Below, one piece after another: positions 1 to 5,013 of a DNA stretch of 5,425 nucleotides (positions are counted from its first letter, which is position 1; every line of letters starts with the position of its first letter). The position numbers and the translations under genes were made by a program. Below the pieces are notes generated by a model, which worked only from the letters and a program-made list of their open reading frames with translations, did no database searches and had not been told where the DNA came from. This DNA comes from JADFOB01 sp964651325 (GTDB taxonomy: Bacteria; Planctomycetota; Phycisphaerae; UBA1845): positions 1 through 5,425 of the forward strand of contig CAZYXP010000226.1 of assembly GCA_964651325.1 (NCBI GenBank). Reading direction: 5' to 3'.

Positions 1-170
1 CCGATAAGAATCATGTTGCTCGGGCCGACCTCGTCGCGGAGGTCTTCGGGAAGCTGCCGGCGACGCCAGCGATTGCGTATGGCAATGGCCGCGGCGCGTT
101 TGGCGGCCGCCTGGCCGATGATGTACTTGTCGAGGGCTTCGACGGTCTGTTGGGGAGTGAGCTCAGTCAT
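1..170 (-). CDS. hslU: HslU (ClpY) ATPase subunit of the HslVU protease, N-terminal part only
   Basis: HslU is the AAA+ unfoldase of the cytoplasmic HslVU protease. It unfolds substrates with ATP and threads them into the HslV chamber. The window holds the first 56 codons, and the gene runs off the left edge. Visible family signatures are the N-terminal MTELTPQQTVEALDKYIIGQ stretch, then AAAKRAAAIAIRNRWRRRQL, then a segment ending NMILIG. The Walker A loop is expected to follow immediately, outside the window. The ATG at 168-170 gives the usual HslU N-terminus. It lies 18 nt after the hslV stop, so the two are almost certainly one transcript. No good Shine-Dalgarno precedes it (only an ATAAAG-like stretch), which fits translational coupling to hslV. 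Identification is confident; whether the rest of the gene is intact cannot be seen. Confidence 0.93.
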   Translation of the reverse strand, partial: MTELTPQQTVEALDKYIIGQAAAKRAAAIAIRNRWRRRQLPEDLRDEVGPSNMILI

Positions 171-188
171 GGGCTTTATGAGTTCGAT

Positions 189-740
189 TCAAGATTCGAG
201 GGTTTCCACGGTGATGTTCTGATTGGTGTAGACGCAAATGTCGGCTGCGATTCTGAGCGATTGCTCGACGATTTCGCGAGCCGAAAGATCGGAATGGGCG
301 ATCAGTGCCCTGGCGGCAGCGATGGCATAGTTGCCGCCACTACCGATGCCGATGACGCCGTCGGTCGGCTCGATGACGTCGCCGGAGCCGCCGATCATCA
401 GCGTGGCATCCTTGGACACCACGACCAACAAAGATTCCAACCGCCGCAAGGCGCGATCGGTTCGCCACTGCTTGGCCAATTCGATGGCGGCGCGGCGGAC
501 GTTTTTGTTGTGCTTTTCAAGCTCAGCCTCGAATCGCTCGAGCAGGGCGAAGGAATCCGCGGCCGACCCGGCGAATCCGCAAAGCACCTGCCCCTCGGCC
601 AGCGGGCGGATCTTGCGGGCGTCGTGTTTGAGCGTGGTCGGGCCGAGCGAGACCTGGCCGTCGCCGCCGATGGCGACACTGGAGCCGCGGCGTACGGAAA
701 GAATCGTCGTTGAGCGGATAATGGGTTTGTTTCTTGGCAT
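189..740 (-). CDS. hslV: HslV (ClpQ) peptidase subunit of the HslVU protease
   Basis: HslV is the proteasome-like threonine peptidase that forms the double-hexamer chamber capped by HslU. The 183-residue protein matches the family along its whole length: TTILSVRRG at 11-19, GGDGQVSLG at 25-33, CGFAGSAADSF at 54-64, ELAKQWRTDR at 87-96, IGSGG at 132-136 and ICVYTN at 168-173. Thr11 aligns with the N-terminal nucleophile Thr1 of the E. coli enzyme. Asp27, Lys43 and Ser134 fall at the positions of the E. coli residues Asp17, Lys33 and Ser124. A 10-residue leader (MPRNKPIIRS) must therefore be removed to expose Thr11, whereas E. coli loses only Met. The ATG at 738-740 is forced: reading upstream in frame meets TGA at 761-759 with no ATG, GTG or TTG between. 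No strong ribosome binding site lies at normal distance, because the 5' end is part of a tandem duplication. hslU follows after 18 nt. Confidence 0.95.
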   Translation of the reverse strand: MPRNKPIIRSTTILSVRRGSSVAIGGDGQVSLGPTTLKHDARKIRPLAEGQVLCGFAGSAADSFALLERFEAELEKHNKNVRRAAIELAKQWRTDRALRRLESLLVVVSKDATLMIGGSGDVIEPTDGVIGIGSGGNYAIAAARALIAHSDLSAREIVEQSLRIAADICVYTNQNITVETLES

Positions 741-767
741 CAGGCTATTTTCTTGGCATCAAGCTAT
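730..767. repeat. 19-bp tandem duplication across the hslV start codon
   Basis: Positions 730-748 and 749-767 are two directly abutting 19-bp copies that differ at one base (743 G against 762 A). Each copy contains a minus-strand ATG followed by CCAAGAAA: the hslV start at 740-738 and a second ATG at 759-757. Because 19 is not a multiple of three, the upstream ATG is out of frame with hslV and stops after four codons. This looks like a recent slippage-type duplication. Confidence 0.9.
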
Positions 768-778
768 GCGTCCTTTCC
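745..778 (-). promoter_or_regulatory. hslV leader: Shine-Dalgarno-like GGAAAGGA and four-codon upstream reading frame
   Basis: On the minus strand GGAAAGGA (778-771) lies 11 nt before an ATG at 759-757, but 30 nt before the true hslV ATG. The ATG at 759 opens the frame Met-Pro-Arg-Lys and stops at TAG (747-745), 4 nt before the hslV start. The Shine-Dalgarno-like sequence therefore serves the mini-frame, and hslV may be translated by re-initiation. The geometry is read directly from the sequence; the regulatory effect is inference. Confidence 0.5.
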
Positions 779-881
779 AGCGCATCGACGGTACAATAAG
801 CGAGCGAATTTGGCAATCGAGCGCGGACCAGCGCGGGAGCATGCCACCGGCCGCGCGTCCGGTGCATGGAGAAGATGTCAC

Positions 882-927
882 CAGGCTAGCGCCAGGTGCT
901 CTGATCAGAGCCGCGGGCGCTAGCCTG
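882..927. repeat. 46-bp nested palindrome in the divergent hslV / lipoprotein intergenic region
   Basis: A perfect 12-bp inverted repeat, CAGGCTAGCGCC (882-893) and GGCGCTAGCCTG (916-927), encloses a perfect 14-bp palindrome GCTCTGATCAGAGC (898-911). Both share one centre at 904/905. The 4-nt joints (894-897 and 912-915) are mostly unpaired. It lies upstream of both flanking genes, so it is not a normal terminator position. It could be a dispersed REP-type element, an operator for a dimeric regulator, or a cruciform-forming site. The rest of the 741-967 intergenic stretch shows no convincing promoter: a TACTGT (942-947) has no matching -35 box. Confidence 0.8.
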
Positions 928-967
928 CGGACCTCTGCCGATACTGTAACGCGAGAGAGAGGATCCC

Positions 968-1483
968 ATGAAGGCTCCCCAACAAACAACCGCGAATCTT
1001 GTGACGCTGGCGGTTTGCCTGCTGCTTGTGGGGGCAAGCTGCCACAAGGCCGATCCATCGCCGGACATGCAGCCCGCTGAGCCGACGGCGCAGCCGAAGC
1101 AGGTTGAAGAAGTAGCGCGCCATGATGATGATGTTTCCGCGGAGCCCGACGCCCCACCACCGGCCGAACCCGAATCAGCCAAGCGACTTCTGGCCCGCGT
1201 GCCGGAACACGCGACGCCACCATGGTTGGCTGTGCTAGCGGCCAGCAAGACCGCGCCGGGCGGCTGGGCGACCGCCTCGTTTGACGCGAAGCGCAATCGC
1301 ATCACGATCGACACCAACGACGTCGAAGCGTTTTCGATCGACACATCAAGGCTCACGGTTCGTTGGGATCGGCTGGTCATCGTCCGGATCAACGGCCGCA
1401 ACGCCGAGCTGGTCCGCCGCAAGAACCCGGTGATTCGTTTTGAGCGCGACGCGCATCGTCAATGGGTAGCTGCCAAGCCCTGA
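968..1483 (+). CDS. Small predicted lipoprotein of unknown function
   Basis: The 171-residue product begins with a positively charged Lys2 and a hydrophobic stretch at about 11-22. It is followed by VGASC, with Cys25 as the likely lipidated residue. The lipobox is imperfect, with Gly at -3, so a plain signal peptide or N-terminal anchor is also possible. Residues 26-70 are rich in Pro, Glu, Asp and Ala and look like a disordered linker, including a HDDD run. Residues about 80-171 form a compact domain with alternating hydrophobic positions (NRITIDTNDV, RLVIVRINGRNAEL, PVIRFERD) that reads like a small beta-rich fold. I do not recognise the family. The ATG at 968 is supported by a purine-rich GAGAGAGG about 5 nt upstream and by the signal sequence it produces. 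The gene is divergent from hslV and stands alone. Its last codons and stop belong to a tandem duplication. Confidence 0.75.
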   Translation: MKAPQQTTANLVTLAVCLLLVGASCHKADPSPDMQPAEPTAQPKQVEEVARHDDDVSAEPDAPPPAEPESAKRLLARVPEHATPPWLAVLAASKTAPGGWATASFDAKRNRITIDTNDVEAFSIDTSRLTVRWDRLVIVRINGRNAELVRRKNPVIRFERDAHRQWVAAKP

Positions 1484-1510
1484 GGCAATGGGTAGCGGCC
1501 TAGCCCTGAG
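1460..1510. repeat. Imperfect 25-bp tandem duplication over the lipoprotein gene's stop codon
   Basis: Copy one (1460-1484) encodes the last residues of the lipoprotein and its TGA. Copy two (1486-1510) follows after one extra G and matches 23 of 25 bases, differing within the segment aligned to 1471-1475. The 26-bp period puts the second copy, with its own TGA at 1507-1509, in another frame and outside the gene. Confidence 0.85.
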
Positions 1511-1750
1511 TCTGGCCAATGCGAACAGCAATTCACCGTAGGGCGCGGCGATAACGTTAGGGCGCAGCGAGCCTGATCCGAACCGCGCCCGTAAGGAAGC
1601 GGCCGCTCATACGCAAGCCCGCATCCAAGCCGTCGGCTTAAGCCCGCGCCGCCCCGCGAATCTAGTCCATTACGAGTGCGGTGCAGCAGTCCTTCGATGT
1701 GTCCGGTCAACCACCCAGCCGAGGGCGGCTGACCTACACCTGACGCGACG
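1511..1750. other. Non-coding stretch between lipoprotein gene and ketosynthase gene, possibly dispersed-repeat DNA
   Basis: No reading frame here has a protein-like composition, family similarity or ribosome binding site, and I see no tRNA or other RNA gene. The segment 1539-1610 has internal near-repeats (TAGGGCGC at 1539-1546 and again at 1558-1565) and a GC-rich block through 1582-1608. From memory it resembles intergenic repeats in planctomycete genomes, but copy number cannot be judged from one window. A short hairpin AAGCC-GTC-GGCTT is also present near 1627-1639. Confidence 0.4.
1716..1731 (-). terminator. Hairpin 20 nt after the ketosynthase stop, possible operon terminator
   Basis: CAGCCG (1716-1721), loop AGGG, CGGCTG (1726-1731) form a perfect 6-bp GC-rich stem. 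It begins 19 nt past the stop codon of the last cassette gene on the minus strand. Only a weak GGTGGTTG follows, with no T-run, so intrinsic termination is uncertain. Confidence 0.3.
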
Positions 1751-3055
1751 CTACGGTTTGTACGCTCTTATCAAAATCGTATCGTTCTGGCCGCCGAAGC
1801 CAAAGCTGTTGGACAGGGCGATGTGTACCTCTTTCTTACGCGCTTTGTTGGGAACGTAATCGAGGCCGCAATTGGGGTCTTCTTGGTTGTAGTTGATGGT
1901 CGGCGGAACCACACCGTCGCGAATGGCCAGAACACACGTGATGAGCTCCACCGCGCCGGCTGCGGCGATCAAATGGCCGATCATGCTCTTGATGCTGCTG
2001 ACGGCGATCTTGTCGGCGTGCTGCCCGAATACGGTGCGCAGCGCAAGCGTCTCTATCTTGTCATTTTCTTCCGTCCCCGTTCCGTGGGCGGATACGTAGT
2101 CGATCTCGCCGGGATCGACGCCCGCGGACGCGAGCGCCGCCTGCATGGCCGCGATGGGGCCGCGACCCTCTTCGTGTAAATCGGTGATACGAAACGCATC
2201 GGCCGTCGAGCCGTAGCCGATGATCTCAGCCAAAATGTTGGCGCCACGCGTTCGCGCGTGCTCCAGCTCTTCCAAAATCAAAATGCCCGCGCCCTCGCCG
2301 AGCACAAAACCGTCGCGCGTCCGGTCGAACGGCCGAGAGGCCGTCTTGCAGGAATCGTTCCGCGTGGAAAGGGCGGTCAACCGATTGAATCCGGTAACGC
2401 CCAGGGGGTGGATCATGCTGTGCGTGCCGCCGGAAATCATGACGTCCGCATCGCCGTAGCGAATCACCGCGGCCGCTTCGCCGATCGCCTGCGTGCTGGC
2501 CGCGCATGCGGTCAGCGTGTTGAGGCTGGGGCCTTGCGCCTTGAACTGGACCGCCAGATGTCCGCCGGCTAGGTTGGGATCCTGCTCCATCTCGTTTTCG
2601 GGATTGAGCACTTTGAGCGCGCTTTCGGCCCACTGCACAGTGTCCAGCGCCCCGTAGGTTCCATCCGCCGCCCTACAGCCGCACAACGCGGCTTTCGCAA
2701 AGGCCGGAAAATCGAGCGGTCCCTCGCCACCCCCCAGATAGACGCCGACCCGCGTGCGATCGACGATGCCGTTTCCGCTGAGTCCCGCGCTCTGAACGGC
2801 CATCGAACCGGCGGCCAGGGCGAAACGCGTGTTGCGGCTCGCGCCATCGTGCCGGGCGGCGTCATCGCCCAAGAATTTGGCCAGGTCGACGCTCTTAACC
2901 TCAGCCGCAAATTTGGTGGGAAACGTCGCCGCGTCAAAAAGCGTCGTCTTGGCAATGCCACACTCGCCTTCGAGCATGCGTTTCCAAACGCTATCAATAT
3001 CGTGGCCCAGTGGCGTAACCCATCCCAGACCGGTGATCACCACCCGACGTTCCAT
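1751..3055 (-). CDS. fabF: FabF-type 3-oxoacyl-ACP synthase, catalytically complete (KS-alpha-like)
   Basis: This is a cytoplasmic condensing enzyme of the KAS II type. It takes an acyl chain onto its active-site Cys and condenses it with malonyl-ACP, releasing CO2 and extending the chain by two carbons. The 434-residue protein has the thiolase-fold start VVITGLGWVTPLG, nucleophile Cys184 in LTACAAST, His324 in SAHGTGT, Lys356 and His361 in KSMIGH, and the C-terminal SNSFGFGGQN (415-424). It is about 20 residues longer than E. coli FabF. The extra length lies between Gly110 and Asp159, ahead of the NLAGGH segment. In a hand alignment Glu111 replaces Ile108 of the E. coli acyl pocket, which is unusual. 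A strong AGGAGG (3064-3069) lies 8 nt before the ATG inside the 3' end of the upstream ketosynthase gene, with only 3 nt between that stop and this start. Tight coupling to that gene suggests the two proteins form a heterodimer. A role as the sole housekeeping FabF is the main alternative. Confidence 0.92.
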   Translation of the reverse strand: MERRVVITGLGWVTPLGHDIDSVWKRMLEGECGIAKTTLFDAATFPTKFAAEVKSVDLAKFLGDDAARHDGASRNTRFALAAGSMAVQSAGLSGNGIVDRTRVGVYLGGGEGPLDFPAFAKAALCGCRAADGTYGALDTVQWAESALKVLNPENEMEQDPNLAGGHLAVQFKAQGPSLNTLTACAASTQAIGEAAAVIRYGDADVMISGGTHSMIHPLGVTGFNRLTALSTRNDSCKTASRPFDRTRDGFVLGEGAGILILEELEHARTRGANILAEIIGYGSTADAFRITDLHEEGRGPIAAMQAALASAGVDPGEIDYVSAHGTGTEENDKIETLALRTVFGQHADKIAVSSIKSMIGHLIAAAGAVELITCVLAIRDGVVPPTINYNQEDPNCGLDYVPNKARKKEVHIALSNSFGFGGQNDTILIRAYKP

Positions 3056-3058
3056 CGC

Positions 3059-4402
3059 TTATTCCTCCTGATACCTGCGGATCACCAACGCCGCACATTG
3101 CCCCCCGGCCAGGGCATACCCGGCGGTGATCGCCTGATCGATCCCAACATCGATGCCGTCGGACTGCACAAACCGAAACGGAGAATCCGGATCCGGATCT
3201 CCAGTGTTGATCGATGGCGGTACCGTGTTGTGGTAAAGCGCTTTGACCGCGGTCGCAAAATCGATCGCCCCGGAACCGGCGCCATTGTTGCCGATCGCGC
3301 CGCGGGTCGTCAGCGCCGGGATCGACGGCAATCGATCTTTGAAAACCTGCTTCCACGCCGCCATCTCGGATGCGTCGTAATCCTGTATGCCCGTGCCAAA
3401 CGGGCACACGAGCTGGAATTCACCGGCGGTTGAGCCCGCGTCGCTGATGGCCTTGTGCATGGAAAGCGCCAGCGCCTCGCCACCGGGGTCGGGGCGAGAC
3501 CAACTTGTGATGCTGCTGCTGGCGCCGAACCCGGTGAGCTCCGCGTAAATGCGGGCGCCGCGAGCTTTCGCGTGTTCCAGGGATTCCAGAATAACCAAAC
3601 CGCCGCCTTCAGACGCCACCGAACCGGTGCGATTCGCCCCGAATGGCTGACAAGCCTGGCTCGGGGCGTCGTTGCCGGTCGTGGTGAACCGGTCGCAAAT
3701 AGTGGGCCTGGCCATCGCCATGGGATTAATCTTGCTCTCGGCGCCGCCACAAATGCACACTTCCGCCGCGCCGCGGGAAATCGTCCGAAACGCCTCGCCG
3801 ATCGCCAGGTGGCTGGAGGCTTCAGCACAGGTAATCGTATTGGATGGGGCGCGGGCTTCGTGCACGATGGTCACGTGGCAGGCAAGCATGTTGGGCAGGA
3901 ATTTGAGCAGCCACAAAGGCGTGAGGTTGCCCATGCCCTCTTCGCCCCACTTGGCGAGGCTGAAGGTGTCATCCTCCGCGGTCGCGGTGCCGAGCGCGCC
4001 AGCAAGTTCCGTCAGGTCAGCACAAACCAATCCGGCGCCGATGTTGGCCCCGAAGCGATTGCTGTCCACGTTGGGATCACCGTCGGCCTCACCTCTATCG
4101 GTAATGCACTTCGTAATCAGCTTCGCGTCTGTGACCACATGGTACGCCGCCACCACCGCGATGACGATATCGCGGGACATGACCTTGGCGCTTTTGCGGT
4201 AGCTCTTGGGAATGTGGTCGCCCAGTTGAAACGGGGGCAATTCGCCGCCGATCCGGGAGGGTAGGCCCGATGCAGCGAAAGACTCAATAGGCCGGATGCC
4301 GGACTCGCCCCTTACAAGGGCATCCCAAAAAGGCTCGATCCCGATTCCGATCGGGGTCGCCACTCCTAGTCCTGTTACCACAACGCGGCGTTTTGCTGGC
4401 AT
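3059..4402 (-). CDS. Degenerate ketosynthase lacking all three catalytic residues (KS-beta / chain-length-factor-like)
   Basis: The 447-residue protein has the full ketosynthase fold: it begins VVVTGLGVATPIG, has an NMLACHV segment at 171-177, and aligns end to end with the downstream FabF-type protein. The active site is gone. The nucleophile position is Glu194 (TCAEASS; Cys192 sits two residues early and is not aligned). The first catalytic His is Phe335 (PFGTG). The KSMIGH motif reads RGAIGN, giving Arg and Asn372 for Lys and His. Known partners of this kind are chain length factors of type II polyketide and aryl-polyene systems. These pair with an active ketosynthase and shape the product pocket; many carry Gln where this one has Glu. 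The expected role is thus a non-condensing partner of the adjacent ketosynthase. AGAAGG (4413-4418) lies 10 nt before the ATG and overlaps the upstream dehydratase stop. An uncoupled pseudo-enzyme or a decarboxylase-like role cannot be excluded. The frame is intact and the pattern is coherent, so this is not simple decay. Confidence 0.85.
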   Translation of the reverse strand: MPAKRRVVVTGLGVATPIGIGIEPFWDALVRGESGIRPIESFAASGLPSRIGGELPPFQLGDHIPKSYRKSAKVMSRDIVIAVVAAYHVVTDAKLITKCITDRGEADGDPNVDSNRFGANIGAGLVCADLTELAGALGTATAEDDTFSLAKWGEEGMGNLTPLWLLKFLPNMLACHVTIVHEARAPSNTITCAEASSHLAIGEAFRTISRGAAEVCICGGAESKINPMAMARPTICDRFTTTGNDAPSQACQPFGANRTGSVASEGGGLVILESLEHAKARGARIYAELTGFGASSSITSWSRPDPGGEALALSMHKAISDAGSTAGEFQLVCPFGTGIQDYDASEMAAWKQVFKDRLPSIPALTTRGAIGNNGAGSGAIDFATAVKALYHNTVPPSINTGDPDPDSPFRFVQSDGIDVGIDQAITAGYALAGGQCAALVIRRYQEE

Positions 4403-4417
4403 GGTCCGTGCGCCTTC

Positions 4418-4891
4418 TTATCCCTCGTGCAATCGAAAATCTTTGAGCAAGTCCACAAACTGCTCGGTGAATACAAAGTTGTGGTCGGGCAGCCCCGCCG
4501 TTTGTTCGGACTGGTTGACGTGCGAAAAAAGGAGATCCACCCGTCCAATTTCCTTCCCGTTCTTAAGAATAACGCCGCGCGTCGCCGCCGCCCGCGATTC
4601 GAGCGATTCGACGGTCGCGTCATAACGCAACTGGTCGCCCGGTCCGGCGATGTCTTCAAAAGTCGCCTGCCGAATCTTGGCGAGAATGACGTTTTCCTTG
4701 AATCCGCGGGCCTCACCGACCAGGATACCGGCCGTTTGGGCCATCCCCTCAATCATCAGTGTCTGCGGAAACACCGGAAACCCGGGAAAATGATCGTGCA
4801 GGTAATCCTCGGCGAGCGAGATGTTCTTAACGGCCGATGCCCGCCGGCCCGACTCAAACTCGACGAAGGCATCAATCCAAATCCACCGCAT
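4418..4891 (-). CDS. fabZ: FabZ/FabA-like 3-hydroxyacyl-ACP dehydratase (hotdog fold)
   Basis: This is the probable dehydratase of the cassette, removing water from 3-hydroxyacyl-ACP to give trans-2-enoyl-ACP in the cytoplasm. In 157 residues the hallmark is DHFPGFPVFPQTLMIEGMAQ at 33-52. His34 and Glu48 keep the 14-residue spacing of the FabZ catalytic pair (His54 and Glu68 in E. coli). The usual Gly after the second Pro is Gln43, and the tail after about 125 is longer than I would expect, so this is a divergent member. The ATG at 4889-4891 gives MRWIWIDAFVEFESGRRA, a sensible start just ahead of the first strand. No Shine-Dalgarno is obvious before it, and the preceding 122 nt contain hairpins and repeats. 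It ends 15 nt before the degenerate ketosynthase, whose ribosome binding site overlaps this stop. An isomerase (FabA) or a non-catalytic ACP-binding role is less likely. Confidence 0.85.
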   Translation of the reverse strand: MRWIWIDAFVEFESGRRASAVKNISLAEDYLHDHFPGFPVFPQTLMIEGMAQTAGILVGEARGFKENVILAKIRQATFEDIAGPGDQLRYDATVESLESRAAATRGVILKNGKEIGRVDLLFSHVNQSEQTAGLPDHNFVFTEQFVDLLKDFRLHEG

Positions 4892-4911
4892 GTCGATTCG
4901 ACCACGAGAAG

Positions 4912-4955
4912 GAGGGGAACCACCCCTCTTGTTGATCCGCCTACCCCTCTTATTG
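4912..4955. repeat. Direct repeats and alternative hairpins between the acyl carrier protein and dehydratase genes
   Basis: ACCCCTCTTGTTG (4922-4934) and ACCCCTCTTATTG (4943-4955) are 12/13 identical, 21 bp apart. GAGGGG (4912-4917) can pair with CCCCTC at 4923-4928 (5-nt loop) or at 4944-4949. The two hairpins exclude each other. In the minus-strand transcript they lie 20-60 nt before the dehydratase start. Any regulatory function is inference. Confidence 0.5.
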
Positions 4956-4977
4956 GCCCGTTCGTGTAAATACTGCC

Positions 4978-5002
4978 ATCGGGGATTTGGGAATCCGCCG
5001 AT
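4978..5002 (-). terminator. Stable hairpin just after the acyl carrier protein gene
   Basis: ATCGG-GGATT (4978-4987), loop TGGG (4988-4991), AATCC (4992-4996), a bulged G (4997) and CCGAT (4998-5002) form a 10-bp stem with one bulge. It starts 11 nt past the acyl carrier protein stop. On the minus strand it is followed by GGCAGTATTT, which is not a strong T-run. It may cause partial termination or stabilise the 3' end, letting the carrier protein be made in excess over the enzymes downstream. Confidence 0.4.
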
Positions 5003-5013
5003 CGCAAGACCGG

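Noticed and set aside
150..713. Long plus-strand frame opposite hslV
   Set aside because: It lies wholly antisense to a well-conserved hslV, has no ribosome binding site, and its translation is low-complexity with no family resemblance.
790..816. Possible hslV promoter (TTGCCA with TATTGT or TGTACC, minus strand)
   Set aside because: The candidate boxes are 12 to 15 nt apart, too close for a sigma-70 promoter, and the -10 matches are poor.
882..927. Palindrome as an intrinsic terminator
   Set aside because: It lies upstream of both flanking genes, and neither side has a T-run.
886..1422. 178-codon minus-strand frame opposite the lipoprotein gene
   Set aside because: The plus-strand frame has a Shine-Dalgarno, a signal sequence and a sensible domain layout; this frame has Ser/Ala/Arg-rich shadow composition.
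1459..1710. 83-codon minus-strand frame in the lipoprotein / ketosynthase gap
   Set aside because: No ribosome binding site, overlaps the lipoprotein 3' end, and the translation looks like repeat DNA read as protein.
3455..4264. 269-codon plus-strand frame opposite the degenerate ketosynthase
   Set aside because: An antisense shadow of a high-GC gene; the minus-strand frame carries the ketosynthase motifs.
3059..4402. Degenerate ketosynthase as a pseudogene
   Set aside because: The frame is full length with no frameshift or stop, has a good ribosome binding site, and changes are concentrated at catalytic positions while fold motifs are kept.
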